Below are positions 43,936 to 55,231 of a stretch of 64,000 nt of DNA, in pieces (positions within the stretch are counted from its first letter, which is position 1; every line of letters starts with the position of its first letter). A program made the translations under genes and the position numbers. The notes under the pieces were generated by a model, which saw only the letters and a program-made list of their open reading frames with translations, was not told where the DNA came from and searched no databases. Origin of the DNA: Streptomyces ochraceiscleroticus (GTDB lineage Bacteria > Actinomycetota > Actinomycetes > Streptomycetales > Streptomycetaceae); contig NZ_JOAX01000001.1 of assembly GCF_000720485.1 (NCBI RefSeq), positions 310,001 through 374,000 on the forward strand, in the 5' to 3' direction.

Positions 43936-44576
43936 CGGAGGAGACCCCGGGCTTTGACGAGAAGCCTGACGTCCCCTCCGACGCCGCAGCCCCTGACGAT
44001 GCGGCGCAGGGCGCCGGGTCCGCCGACAAGGCGGGCCCGGCCCCGGCCGGGGACGCGAATCAGGACGTCGGCCTGACGGCCCAGCTGGACCAGGTGCGCA
44101 CTGCGCTCAACGAGCGCACCGCGGACCTCCAGCGCCTGCAGGCCGAGTACCAGAACTACCGCCGGCGGGTGGAGCGGGACCGTGTGACGGTCAAGGAGAT
44201 CGCCGCGGCGAACCTCCTGTCCGAGCTCCTGCCGGTCCTCGACGACATCGGCCGGGCTCGCGAGCACGGCGAGCTGGTCGGCGGCTTCAAGTCGGTCGGC
44301 GAGTCGGTGGAGACGGTCGTGGCCAAGTTCGGCCTGCAGCAGTTCGGCAAGGAGGGCGAGCCCTTCGACCCGACGATCCACGAGGCGCTCATGCACTCGT
44401 ACGCACCGGACGTCACGGAGACGACGTGCGTTGCGATCCTGCAGCCGGGGTATCGGATCGGCGAGCGAACGATTCGCCCCGCGCGGGTCGCGGTCGCCGA
44501 GCCCCAGCCGGGGGCCCAGACCGCCAAGTCCGAGGAGAAATCGGACGAGGAGAGCGGTGGCCCGGACGAGGGCTGA
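43932..44576 (+). CDS. grpE: Nucleotide exchange factor GrpE
   Basis: Exchanges ADP for ATP on DnaK. It is 214 aa: a disordered Ala/Asp-rich N-terminus, a coiled coil ([33 protein letters not shown]), then the beta-wing domain with [14 protein letters not shown] and [21 protein letters not shown]. The GTG at 43932 overlaps the dnaK stop by 4 bp. Confidence 0.97.
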   Translation: MTEETPGFDEKPDVPSDAAAPDDAAQGAGSADKAGPAPAGDANQDVGLTAQLDQVRTALNERTADLQRLQAEYQNYRRRVERDRVTVKEIAAANLLSELLPVLDDIGRAREHGELVGGFKSVGESVETVVAKFGLQQFGKEGEPFDPTIHEALMHSYAPDVTETTCVAILQPGYRIGERTIRPARVAVAEPQPGAQTAKSEEKSDEESGGPDEG

Positions 44577-44615
44577 CGTGAGAAGCAGGACAGCACGGGA
44601 GGAGGGACGTCGGGG

Positions 44616-45794
44616 ATGAGCACCAAGGACTTCGTCGAGAAGGACTACTACAAGGTCCTCGGCGTCCCGAAGGACGCCACCGACGCCGAGATCAAGAAGG
44701 CGTACCGCAAGCTCGCCCGGGAGAACCACCCGGACGCGAACAAGGGCGACACCAAGGCCGAGGAGCGCTTCAAGGAGATCTCCGAGGCGAACGACGTCCT
44801 GGGCGACCCCAAGCGCCGCAAGGAGTACGACGAGGCACGGGCGCTGTTCGGCAACGGTGGCTTCCGGGCCGGGCCCGGCGGCGCCGGCGGCGGCAGCTTC
44901 AACTTCGACCTGGGTGACCTCTTCGGGGGCGCCCAGGGCGGGGCGGGCGCCGGCGGCTTCGGCGGTGGCCTCGGGGACGTCTTCGGCGGCCTGTTCAACA
45001 GGGGCGGCGGCGCGGGGACGCGTACGCAGCCCCGCCGCGGCCAGGACATCGAGTCCGAGGTGACGCTCAGCTTCACCGAGGCGGTGGACGGGGCCACGGT
45101 CCCGCTGCGGATGTCCAGCCCGGCGCCCTGCAAGGCGTGTTCGGGCACCGGCGACAAGAACGGCACCCCGCGGGTCTGCCCGACCTGCGTGGGTACGGGC
45201 CAGGTCAGCCGGGGCGCGGGCGGCGGCTTCTCGCTCACCGACCCGTGCGCCGACTGCAAGGGCCGCGGCCTGATCGCCGAGGACCCCTGCGAGGTGTGCA
45301 AGGGCAGCGGGCGCGCGACGAGTTCGCGCACGATGCAGGTGCGCATCCCCGCGGGCGTCTCGGACGGGCAGCGGATCCGGCTGCGCGGCAAGGGCGCTCC
45401 GGGCGAGCGCGGCGGGCCCAACGGCGACCTGTACGTCGTCGTGCACGTCGACGCGCACCCGGTGTTCGGCCGCAAGGGCGACAACCTCACCGTCACCGTG
45501 CCGGTCACCTTCCCGGAGGCCGCCCTCGGCGGCGAGGTGAAGGTCCCGACCCTGGGCGGGCCGCCGGTCACCCTGAAGGTCCCGGCAGGTACGCCGAACG
45601 GCCGGACGATGCGGGCCCGCGGCAAGGGTGCGGCGCGCAAGGACGGCACCCGGGGCGACCTCCTGGTCACCATCGAGGTGGTCGTGCCCAAGGACCTCGG
45701 CGACAAGGCGCGTGAGGCGCTGGAGGCGTATCGCGAGGCGACCGCGGGTGAGGACCCGCGATCGAAGCTCTTCCAGGCGGCGAAGGGAGCTTGA
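44616..45794 (+). CDS. dnaJ: Hsp40 co-chaperone DnaJ
   Basis: Stimulates DnaK ATPase. The 392-aa protein has J domain with HPD (KLARENHPDANKGD), Gly/Phe region (GGAGGGSFNFDLGDLFGG), four CxxCxGxG zinc motifs (CKACSGTG, CPTCVGTG, CADCKGRG, CEVCKGSG) and a C-terminal substrate domain. The 40-bp gap from grpE contains GGAGGGA. Confidence 0.98.
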   Translation: MSTKDFVEKDYYKVLGVPKDATDAEIKKAYRKLARENHPDANKGDTKAEERFKEISEANDVLGDPKRRKEYDEARALFGNGGFRAGPGGAGGGSFNFDLGDLFGGAQGGAGAGGFGGGLGDVFGGLFNRGGGAGTRTQPRRGQDIESEVTLSFTEAVDGATVPLRMSSPAPCKACSGTGDKNGTPRVCPTCVGTGQVSRGAGGGFSLTDPCADCKGRGLIAEDPCEVCKGSGRATSSRTMQVRIPAGVSDGQRIRLRGKGAPGERGGPNGDLYVVVHVDAHPVFGRKGDNLTVTVPVTFPEAALGGEVKVPTLGGPPVTLKVPAGTPNGRTMRARGKGAARKDGTRGDLLVTIEVVVPKDLGDKAREALEAYREATAGEDPRSKLFQAAKGA

Positions 45795-45796
45795 TG

Positions 45797-46255
45797 ATGG
45801 ACAGCCGGGGCGGGCGGCGCAGTCGTAACCCCTATGAACTGACCGACGAGTCGCCGGTCTACGTCATCTCCGTCGCGGCTCAGCTCTCCGGCCTGCATCC
45901 GCAGACGCTGCGCCAGTACGACCGGCTCGGCCTGGTCTCACCGGACCGTACGGCCGGGCGCGGTCGTCGCTACTCGGCCCGCGACATCGAGCTGCTCCGC
46001 CAGGTGCAGCAGCTCTCGCAGAACGAGGGCATCAATCTCGCGGGCATCAAGCGCATCATCGAACTGGAGAACCAGGTCGCGGCGCTCCAGCAGCGGGTCG
46101 CCGAGCTGCAGAGCGCGGTGGAGGGCGCCGCCGCCGCGATCCAGCAGCGGGAGGCGGCGGTGCACGCCAGCTACCGCCGTGACCTGGTCCCGTATCAGGA
46201 CGTGCAGCAGACCAGCGCGCTGGTCGTGTGGCGCCCGAAGCGGACGTCCGAGTAA
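45797..46255 (+). CDS. hspR: Heat-shock repressor HspR (MerR-like)
   Basis: Represses dnaK operon and clpB with DnaK as co-repressor. The 152-aa protein has the MerR-type HTH VYVISVAAQLSGLHPQTLRQYDRLGLVSPDRTAGRGRRYS. A coiled-coil ELENQVAALQQRVAELQ and conserved tail SALVVWRPK follow. Two adjacent ATGs (45794, 45797) overlap or abut the dnaJ stop; I use 45797, since GAAGGGA spaces best. Imperfect GCGGCCGTTGTACTCG-like repeats (46257-46345) follow the stop. Confidence 0.95.
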   Translation: MDSRGGRRSRNPYELTDESPVYVISVAAQLSGLHPQTLRQYDRLGLVSPDRTAGRGRRYSARDIELLRQVQQLSQNEGINLAGIKRIIELENQVAALQQRVAELQSAVEGAAAAIQQREAAVHASYRRDLVPYQDVQQTSALVVWRPKRTSE

Positions 46256-46330
46256 CGGCCGCGCTCTCGGCGGCCGTTGTACTCGTCCGCCGTTTCAGCG
46301 GCCGTGGTACTCGGGTACTCGGTCGCTGTC

Positions 46331-46735
46331 TCAGCAGCCGTTGTAGCCGGCCGTCGGCATCGACAGCCGGCGGTGCACATGGGACTTCATCGCCGCGGTG
46401 TAGACCGGCTCGGCGAGGTCGGCGGTCTCCAGCCGGACGCCGGCCGCGGCGCACCGGGCGGTGAAATCCTCGGCGGAGTCGACGGCGTTCTCCAGGGCGC
46501 GGCGGTTCGGTACGACGAAGACATCGACCAGGCCCGCCTCCACGTCCTGCCACAGGGCGCAGTGGTCGGCACGCAGGTGGTGCAGGCTCAGCCGCCAGGT
46601 GAGGCGGTAGTCACGGTCCGCGGCCCACTGCGAGCACATCTCGTGCTGGCGGCGGTCGTCGACCAGGAAGGGATCGTCGTCCAGCTCGGACAGCGGCATC
46701 AGGCACGCGATCGCCGTCACTCGCACCGCATTCAT
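46331..46735 (-). CDS. Degenerate serine-recombinase-like protein
   Basis: A 134-aa protein whose pattern follows the resolvase N-terminal fold: a first strand RVTAIACLMPLSEL, then RRQHEMCSQWAADRDYRL as in QxxxCxxWA of recombinases, then VDVFVVPNRRALENAVDSAEDFTARCAAAGVRLE, where resolvases read LDRLARS. The catalytic Ser/Arg motif YxRxS is not present, and no DNA-binding domain follows. Likely a non-catalytic relative, not a functional recombinase. GGGGGG precedes ATG 46735. Coupled by an ATGA overlap to the zinc-ribbon gene upstream. Confidence 0.6.
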   Translation of the reverse strand: MNAVRVTAIACLMPLSELDDDPFLVDDRRQHEMCSQWAADRDYRLTWRLSLHHLRADHCALWQDVEAGLVDVFVVPNRRALENAVDSAEDFTARCAAAGVRLETADLAEPVYTAAMKSHVHRRLSMPTAGYNGC

Positions 46736-46968
46736 CGTGCCCCCCGGGACGTGACGACTGTGGGGGTGACGATACCTCTGTGGGATGAGCGGGGTGGTGA
46801 CGCGGTGCCGGGTGGCGAGGCGTAGCCGCAGGCGTGGCAGATCTTCCATCCGTCCTGGTTGACGGCGAGCAGGCCGCCGCAGCGCGGGCAGCACTCGGCG
46901 CGGGGAGGCGGATCAGGAGGCGTGGATGAGATTCCGTACGCCCTGCTGGTGTCCGTTACCGACCTCAT
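46732..46968 (-). CDS. Small zinc-ribbon protein coupled to the recombinase-like gene
   Basis: 78 aa, with CCPRCGGLLAVNQDGW and KICHACGYA making a four-Cys ribbon in the middle. GGAGG lies 6 nt before ATG 46968, and its stop overlaps the next start (ATGA), which supports a real two-gene operon. Flanking parts are Pro/Ser-rich. No family is recognised. Confidence 0.65.
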   Translation of the reverse strand: MRSVTDTSRAYGISSTPPDPPPRAECCPRCGGLLAVNQDGWKICHACGYASPPGTASPPRSSHRGIVTPTVVTSRGAR

Positions 46969-47055
46969 TCGGCCTCCAGCTGACGTTTTCTGTCCGGAAA
47001 CGGACCACATCCTGGGCGGACCCGGTCACCCGCCGACCCGGTCACCCACCGACGC

Positions 47056-47460
47056 TCATGCCCGCCCGAGCATCTTCGTCACCCGGATCTCGATGACCAC
47101 GCGCTCGGGGTTGGGCCGCGGGGTCCGCTCGTACCGCACCGCGTACCGTTCCTCCGCGTCCCGCACGCTCTCCGCGTCCGTACGGACCGTCGCCATCCCC
47201 TCCAGGGTCGCCCACCGCCGGCCCTGTATCTGGCAGACCGCGGCGCGCGCGCCGCCGTCGCCCCTCGCCAGGACGTTGCGGACCTTGGTGCTGCCCTTGC
47301 TCGCGATGACGCGGGCCAGCCCCTGCTCGTGGTCGTACGTCACCCCCACCGGCACCACGTGCGGGGTCCCGTCCGGGCGCAGGGTGGTCAGGGTGCACAG
47401 ATGCCGCTCGCGCCAGAAGTCGAGGTACTCGGGGTCGGGATTCCGCAGATCTTGAGCCAT
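47056..47460 (-). CDS. PPOX-class F420-dependent oxidoreductase-like protein
   Basis: A 134-aa split-barrel flavin/F420 protein of the pyridoxamine-phosphate-oxidase superfamily. Signatures: LDFWRERHLCTLTTLRPDGTPHVVPVGVTYD, then KVRNV and VCQIQGRRWATLEGMATV, as in the F420-dependent subclass. Substrate is unknown. AAGGTG precedes ATG 47460. It is a single-gene unit divergent from clpB. Confidence 0.85.
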   Translation of the reverse strand: MAQDLRNPDPEYLDFWRERHLCTLTTLRPDGTPHVVPVGVTYDHEQGLARVIASKGSTKVRNVLARGDGGARAAVCQIQGRRWATLEGMATVRTDAESVRDAEERYAVRYERTPRPNPERVVIEIRVTKMLGRA

Positions 47461-47566
47461 ACCCGCACCTTACGGGGGCCCGGCGCGGTCTCCTCGCAGG
47501 AGTGGGCGGGAGACCAGCGGGCACCCCAGGGGGCGGTGGACGGGTTCGAGGAGTCGGCGTTTTGGC

Positions 47567-47587
47567 CTTGAGTGGAATAGACTCAAC
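47567..47587. promoter_or_regulatory. HAIR element (HspR site) of clpB
   Basis: CTTGAGT-N7-ACTCAAC matches 13 of 14 consensus bases and lies about 85 bp before the clpB start. Confidence 0.85.
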
Positions 47588-47670
47588 TTATCGCATGTTG
47601 AGCTAGGCAGGGTGGGCCCCGCGAGGGGCGTATACATGCAGGCCAGAGGTACGAGGAGGAGCGCGAGCAC

Positions 47671-50311
<2,641 letters not shown>

Positions 50312-50313
<2 letters not shown>

Positions 50314-50377
50314 CCGTCCCGGCACTCCCGCCGCACAAGGGGCGGACCGCCCCGGCACTCCCGCCGCACAAGGGGCG
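50312..50377. repeat. Two-copy 33-bp tandem repeat after clpB
   Basis: Units 50312-50344 and 50345-50377 differ at one base; each contains GGCACTCCCGCCGCACAAGG. They start at the clpB stop and precede its terminator. Confidence 0.85.
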
Positions 50378-50388
50378 CTCCGCACACG

Positions 50389-50422
50389 ACCCGCCCCGTC
50401 CGCTTGCCAGGACGGGGCGGGT
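50389..50422 (+). terminator. clpB terminator
   Basis: ACCCGCCCCGTCC (50389-50401) pairs with 50410-50422 around an 8-nt loop. Confidence 0.75.
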
Positions 50423-50463
50423 GTGGGGGAGGATGGCGAGGACCATACGAAGGGACTTCCACG

Positions 50464-50994
50464 GTGACTATCGACCCGTCCTCGATTCCGAATTTCGGGG
50501 GCCAGCCCGAACCGCAGCCGACCGGGCCTGAGGGGCCGATCGTGCCCGATCAGGACCTGGTCAAGCAGCTCCTTGACCAGATGGAGCTGAAGTACGTCGT
50601 CGACGACGAGGGCGACCTCGCCGCCCCGTGGGAGCAGTTCCGCACGTACTTCATGTTCCGCGGCGAGGAGGAGCAGCAGATCTTCTCCGTCCGCACGTTC
50701 TACGACCGCCCGCACGGCATCGAGCTCAAAGCGAAGCTGCTGGAGGCGATCGACGACTGGAACCGCCGCACCCTGTGGCCCAAGGCCTACACCCACACCC
50801 ACGACGACGGCACGGTCCGTCTGATCGGTGAGGCGTCGATGCTGGTCGGCACCGGCGTCTCGCTGGAGCACTTCGTCTCCAGCACGGTGAGCTGGATCCG
50901 CGCGTCCATCGAGTTCGACAAGTGGCTCGTCGAGCAGCTCGGCCTGGAGGCCGACATCGACGGTGACACGAAGAAGCCCGACGACGAGGCGTGA
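50464..50994 (+). CDS. YbjN-domain protein
   Basis: 176 aa. Core YbjN region with LVKQLLDQMELKYVVDDEGDL, FRTYFMFRGEEEQQIFSVRTFYDRP, LLEAIDDWNRRTLWPKAYTHTHDDGTVRLIGEASM and VSSTVSWIRASIEFDKWL. The fold is like type III secretion chaperones; cellular role is unknown. GTG 50464 has GAAGGGA upstream. Confidence 0.88.
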   Translation: MTIDPSSIPNFGGQPEPQPTGPEGPIVPDQDLVKQLLDQMELKYVVDDEGDLAAPWEQFRTYFMFRGEEEQQIFSVRTFYDRPHGIELKAKLLEAIDDWNRRTLWPKAYTHTHDDGTVRLIGEASMLVGTGVSLEHFVSSTVSWIRASIEFDKWLVEQLGLEADIDGDTKKPDDEA

Positions 50995-51013
50995 GCCCGT
51001 TACGAAGGTTCTG

Positions 51014-51052
51014 CGGAAGGGCCCCGGAGCACAGCGCTCCGGGGCCCTTCCG
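51014..51052. terminator. Strong bidirectional hairpin
   Basis: A perfect 17-bp inverted repeat (CGGAAGGGCCCCGGAGC against 51036-51052) with a 5-nt loop separates the YbjN gene from the convergent LysR gene. Confidence 0.85.
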
Positions 51053-51083
51053 TATGCCGGAGCCTGTTTGTGGAGACAGGCTC

Positions 51084-52058
51084 TCAGCCGGACAGCAGGC
51101 GGTCGCGGCGCGCCAGCAGGAAGCGCCGGAACTCCTCGACGGGAGCGGGTGCCCGGTGGCCGTTGACCCAGATCAGGGCGATCTCGCGGACCACGCCGGG
51201 GCCGTCGGCGGCCAGCTCGACGACGCCGGGCCGCGGGACCGCGGGGGCCGGCAGCAGCGCCACCCCGAGGCCCGCGGCGACCAGGCCGCGGAGGGTCTCC
51301 ACCTCCTCGCCCTCGAAGGTGATCCGCGGGGCGAAGCCGGCCTCGGCGCACAGCCGCTCGGTGATCTGCCGCAGGCCGTAGCCCGCGGGCAGGGAGACGA
51401 AGGCGTCGTCGCGCACCTCCGCGAGCCGGACCCGCTTGCGCCCGGCGAGCGGGTGTCCGGCGGGGACGACGATGCGCAGCGGCTGCCGGTGGACCCGGCG
51501 CACGGTCACATCGGGCGCGTCGGGCGGCGGCGAGATGAGGGTGAGGTCCAGCTCGCCGGTGCGCAGCCGGGACAGCAGGGCCGCGCCGTAGTCCTGCATG
51601 AGCTGGAAGCGGATGCGCGGATACCGTGCGCTGAACTCGCGCAGCAGGTCGGGGACGGTGGACGGGCCGAGGGTGTGGGGGAAGCCGAAGGCGATCCGGC
51701 CGCTGTGCGGATCGGCGTCCTCGCGCACGGCCCGGCCGGCGCGTTCGGCGTGCAGCAGGGAGCGTTCGGCGTGCGCGAGGAGCGTGCGGCCCGAGGAGGT
51801 CAGCCGGACGCGGCGGCCGTGCCGGGTCAGCAGCTGCACGCCGAGGTCCGCTTCGAGGCGGGCGAGGGACCGGCTCAACGTCGGTTGTGGTACGCCGAGT
51901 TCGGCGGCGGCGCGGGTGACGTGCTGGGCGCGGGCCACGGCGGCGAACTGCGCCAGCCGCGGGGAGAGCAGCAGCGCCGCCGAGTCGCCCGTCAGCGGGA
52001 CCGGTGGGACGGCCGTGCCGTCGTCCGAGTAATCCGCCGGCTCGGCCCGTTCGGACAC
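51084..52058 (-). CDS. LysR-type transcriptional regulator (divergent to MFS)
   Basis: 324 aa. HTH near residue 33 (LAQFAAVARAQHVTRAAAELGVPQPTLSRSLARLEADLGVQLL), followed by a periplasmic-binding-like effector domain (HSGRIAFGFPHTLGPSTVPDLLREF and onward). I chose GTG 52058 because GGAGG lies 7 nt upstream and the residues before it are not family-like. It is divergent from an MFS transporter across a palindrome-bearing 89-bp gap, the usual LysR-target arrangement. The inducer is unknown. Confidence 0.92.
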   Translation of the reverse strand: MSERAEPADYSDDGTAVPPVPLTGDSAALLLSPRLAQFAAVARAQHVTRAAAELGVPQPTLSRSLARLEADLGVQLLTRHGRRVRLTSSGRTLLAHAERSLLHAERAGRAVREDADPHSGRIAFGFPHTLGPSTVPDLLREFSARYPRIRFQLMQDYGAALLSRLRTGELDLTLISPPPDAPDVTVRRVHRQPLRIVVPAGHPLAGRKRVRLAEVRDDAFVSLPAGYGLRQITERLCAEAGFAPRITFEGEEVETLRGLVAAGLGVALLPAPAVPRPGVVELAADGPGVVREIALIWVNGHRAPAPVEEFRRFLLARRDRLLSG

Positions 52059-52071
52059 CCCGCCACCTCCG

Positions 52072-52091
52072 CTGATGCGTTTTCGCATCAG
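52072..52091. promoter_or_regulatory. Palindrome in the LysR/MFS divergent region
   Basis: CTGATGCG-TTTT-CGCATCAG, a perfect 8-bp-arm inverted repeat, is a candidate LysR operator. Confidence 0.6.
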
Positions 52092-52147
52092 TATCGCGCC
52101 TTTTGACCATTGGACGCATGGATCGGGCGCTCTTAGCGTCCCCGAAC

Positions 52148-53374
52148 ATGGTGGATACACGTACGGGGGCCGGTGCCCCCACTCCTGTCCCGCTCCCGTC
52201 CGATGCGCGCAAGCTCGCGCCCGGCACCCCCGCCTACCGCCGCGCCATCACCGCGCTCTTCGCGGCCGGCGTCGCCGTCTTCCTGCTGCTGTACGTCACC
52301 CAGGGCCTGCTGCCGGAGATCTCAGGGGAGCTGCGGATCACCCCGGCGGAGGCGAGCCTGACAGTCTCGGCGACCACCGCCGCGATCGCCATCGCGCTGC
52401 TGCCGCTGAGCGCACTGTCGGAGAAGTACGGGCGCACCCGCGTCATGACGGCCTCGGTCTTCAGCGCGTCCGTGGTCGGGCTGGCGCTGCCGTTCGTGAC
52501 GGACACCGGCACGTTCGTGGCGCTGCGCGCCCTGCAGGGCGTCGCGCTCGCCGGGCTCCCCGCCACCGCCATGGCGTACCTCGCCGAAGAGGTCTCCCCG
52601 GCGGCGGTGTCCTCGGCCATCGGGCTGTATCTGGCGGGGAACAGCATCGGCGGGATGAGCTCGCGGTTCGTGGCGGGTCTGGTCGCCCAGTGGAGCAACT
52701 GGCGGGTCTCGCTCGGGGTCCTCGGCGGCATCGCGCTGCTGTGCGCGGTGGTCTTCCGGCTCACCGTCCCCAAGGCCGCCAACTTCCGCCCCGCGCGCGT
52801 CAATCCGGGCGCGGTGGCCCGTACGGTCCGCGGTCATCTCCGTAATCCGCTGCTGCTGCGGCTGTACTTCCTCGGCGCGCTGTTCATGGTGGTCTTCGGC
52901 GCGGTCTTCACGGTGCTGGGGTACCGGCTCTCGGCGCCGCCGTTCGGCCTGCCCGAGGGCGTGATCGGCGCGTTCTTCCTGATCTACCTCGTGGGGACGG
53001 TGACCTCGACGTACATCGGGCGGCTCGCCGAGCGCTTCGGACGGCGCACGGCCCTGTACGGGGGCATGGTGCTGGCCTCGGCGGGGGTCCTGGTGACGAT
53101 CGCGGACAGCGTCGTGGCGATCGTGGCGGGCCTGGTCCTGGTCACCGCCGGCTTCTTCACCGGCCATGTGATCGCCTCCAGCTCGGTGAGCAGCAACGCG
53201 GCCACCGGGCGTGCCCAGGCGTCCGCCGTCTACCTGACGATCTATTACATCGGCAACAGCGTCGGCGGCACGCTGGCCGCCGCGGCATACCACCGCGCCG
53301 GGTGGACCGGTGTGGTCGTGGTGTGCCTGGCGTCGATGGGGGCGGCGGCGCTGATCGCCGTACGCAGGATCTGA
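52148..53374 (+). CDS. MFS transporter (YnfM/CynX-like, 12 helices)
   Basis: 408 aa. Twelve predicted helices, with the MFS motif A-like ALSEKYGRTRVM between helices 2 and 3, and GRLAERFGRRTALY in the second half. Likely drug or metabolite efflux controlled by the divergent LysR. ATG 52148 lacks a clear ribosome site; ATG 52118 is an alternative. Confidence 0.85.
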   Translation: MVDTRTGAGAPTPVPLPSDARKLAPGTPAYRRAITALFAAGVAVFLLLYVTQGLLPEISGELRITPAEASLTVSATTAAIAIALLPLSALSEKYGRTRVMTASVFSASVVGLALPFVTDTGTFVALRALQGVALAGLPATAMAYLAEEVSPAAVSSAIGLYLAGNSIGGMSSRFVAGLVAQWSNWRVSLGVLGGIALLCAVVFRLTVPKAANFRPARVNPGAVARTVRGHLRNPLLLRLYFLGALFMVVFGAVFTVLGYRLSAPPFGLPEGVIGAFFLIYLVGTVTSTYIGRLAERFGRRTALYGGMVLASAGVLVTIADSVVAIVAGLVLVTAGFFTGHVIASSSVSSNAATGRAQASAVYLTIYYIGNSVGGTLAAAAYHRAGWTGVVVVCLASMGAAALIAVRRI

Positions 53375-53388
53375 GCGCGGCGCGACCC

Positions 53389-53403
53389 ATCACGATTCGT
53401 GAT
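53389..53403. promoter_or_regulatory. 15-bp palindrome ahead of the tautomerase gene
   Basis: ATCACGA-T-TCGTGAT lies 14 bp after the MFS stop and 89 bp before the tautomerase start. It could be a regulator site for the downstream genes or an mRNA hairpin. Confidence 0.45.
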
Positions 53404-53492
53404 CGGTGCCAGATCGGATTGCGTCTTGGACGGCCCCGGGCCCGGTGCTGGACTTGATCCCTCACATCCACCCGACTTCTGGGAGTACCGCC

Positions 53493-53690
53493 ATGCCTCT
53501 CATCCACGTGCAGCAGACCCCCGGCAAGACCGCCGAGCAGAAGGCCGAGCTGGTCCGCGAGCTGACCGACGCCTACGTGAAGGCCACCGGCAGCAAGCCG
53601 GAGAGCGTGTGGGTCACCGTGCAGGAGATCGGCACCGACAGCTGGTCGATCGCCGGCGAGACGCTCGCCGCGCGCGCCGCCAAGCGCTGA
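53493..53690 (+). CDS. 4-oxalocrotonate-type tautomerase
   Basis: 65 aa, MPLIHVQQTPGKTAEQKAELVRELTDAYVK..., the small beta-alpha-beta tautomerase fold. After Met removal Pro1 acts as the catalytic base, as in 4-OT. It interconverts enol and keto acids and could act in an aromatic or enol-acid catabolic route. It lies in the accessory block beside the FAD enzyme. Confidence 0.88.
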   Translation: MPLIHVQQTPGKTAEQKAELVRELTDAYVKATGSKPESVWVTVQEIGTDSWSIAGETLAARAAKR

Positions 53691-53743
53691 CCCGCGCCGG
53701 TTCCAGGCCCCGAAGCCCCGCATACAGGAGAGGAAGAGCCGCC

Positions 53744-55186
53744 GTGAGCGATGTGCTCGACACCGCCGTCCCCTCGTCCGAGCCCGCAGCCGACGCCGCC
53801 GGTCCCCTGGACCTGGTGGTGGTGGGGTGCGGGGCGGGTGGCCTGGCGACCGCGGTGAGTTTCGCCGAGAACGCCCCGGGCAGCCGGGTGCTGGTCCTGG
53901 AGCGCTCCAGCCGCTACAACCGCGGCGGGAACACCACCTGGACCGGCTCCTTCTTCCGGCTCACCGCGGACGGCAGGCCGGCCGAGGACTTCGAGCGCCG
54001 GATGCACGAGCTGAGCGAGGGCCAGTCGGACCCCGCGTACATCGCGGCGCTGTCCGAGAACGCCGAGCCCACCGTGCGCTGGCTCGCCGACCGGCACGGG
54101 GTCGAGTTCGAGACCCGCCCGACCTACTTCGTCACCGCGCGCGGGCCCCGGCTGATGCCGGCCGGCGGCGGCGCCGCGCTGGTGGACAGGCTCGCCAAGT
54201 CGCTGGAACGGCTGGGCGGTTCAATCGCCTACGGGGTGCGCGCCATCTCGCTGAGCACCGACGCCTTCGGCGCGGTGTGCGGGGTGCACGTCGAGGAGGG
54301 CGGCACGCCGCGGCACATCGCCGCGCGGCGGGTCGTCCTCGCGTCCGGCGGCTTCCAGGGGAACCGGGAGCTGCTGGAGCGCCACGTGGGCCCCACCGGC
54401 GGCGAGCTGCGGCCCATCGCGCCCGGCGGCAGGAACAACCGGGGCGAGGGCATCGAGATGGCCGTCGCGGTGGGGGCGGCGCGCAGCGGGCAGTACGACC
54501 GCTTCCACGGTGAGCCCGTGGACCCGCGCAGCCACCAGGCCGAGGCGCTGGTCATGGCGTATCCGTACGGCATCCTCGTCAACGCGGACGGGCGGCGCTT
54601 CCTGGACGAGGGGTCGGACACCCCCGACAACACCTTCGAGGAAGTCGCCTACCGGATCTGGCGGGAGGCCCGGCAGTCCGCGTACCTGATCTGCGACGCC
54701 AAGCTGCTGCGGATCGAGGGCCACGAGCGGTCGCTGCTGACGGACAAGGACCCGGTCACCGCGCCGACCATCGACGAGCTGGCCCGCAAGCTGGACGTCG
54801 CGCCGGACGAGCTGAGCTGGACGGTCGCCCGGTACAACGACGCCTGCCGGCCCACCGCGCCGTACGACCCGACCCGGCTGGACGGCAAGCACACCGTGGG
54901 CCTCGTGCCGCCGAAGTCCAACTGGGCCGTGGAGCTGGACACCGCGCCGTACATGGCCTGGCCGGTGCACTGCGCCATCACCTTCACCTTCGGCGGGGTG
55001 CGCACCGACGCCCGCTCGCGGGTGCTGACCGAGCGGGACGAACCGATCGAGGGGCTGTACGCCATCGGGGAGACCGCGGGCCTCTACTACAGCCGCTACC
55101 CGGGGGCCACCTCGGTGCTGCGCGCGCTCACGTTCGGGCGGCTGGCCGGGGCCGAGGTCGCCCGGGCTGCGGTCGCCACCGGGTGA
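53744..55186 (+). CDS. FAD-dependent oxidoreductase, TcuA/fumarate-reductase flavoprotein-like
   Basis: 480 aa. Rossmann FAD site LDLVVVGCGAGGLATAVSFAE and a second FAD block GLYAIGETAGL. Central blocks: GGNTTWTGSFFRL, RRVVLASGGFQGN, RFLDEGSDTPDNT. The layout is of the fumarate-reductase/succinate-dehydrogenase flavoprotein class; closest named relative by pattern is TcuA (tricarballylate dehydrogenase). A tricarboxylate or enoate substrate is inferred. GTG 53744 has CAGGAGAGG ahead. Confidence 0.85.
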   Translation: MSDVLDTAVPSSEPAADAAGPLDLVVVGCGAGGLATAVSFAENAPGSRVLVLERSSRYNRGGNTTWTGSFFRLTADGRPAEDFERRMHELSEGQSDPAYIAALSENAEPTVRWLADRHGVEFETRPTYFVTARGPRLMPAGGGAALVDRLAKSLERLGGSIAYGVRAISLSTDAFGAVCGVHVEEGGTPRHIAARRVVLASGGFQGNRELLERHVGPTGGELRPIAPGGRNNRGEGIEMAVAVGAARSGQYDRFHGEPVDPRSHQAEALVMAYPYGILVNADGRRFLDEGSDTPDNTFEEVAYRIWREARQSAYLICDAKLLRIEGHERSLLTDKDPVTAPTIDELARKLDVAPDELSWTVARYNDACRPTAPYDPTRLDGKHTVGLVPPKSNWAVELDTAPYMAWPVHCAITFTFGGVRTDARSRVLTERDEPIEGLYAIGETAGLYYSRYPGATSVLRALTFGRLAGAEVARAAVATG

Positions 55187-55231
55187 CAAAGCCCCCAACG
55201 AACCCTTGAGACAAGGAAGTTGTCAGTTGTC

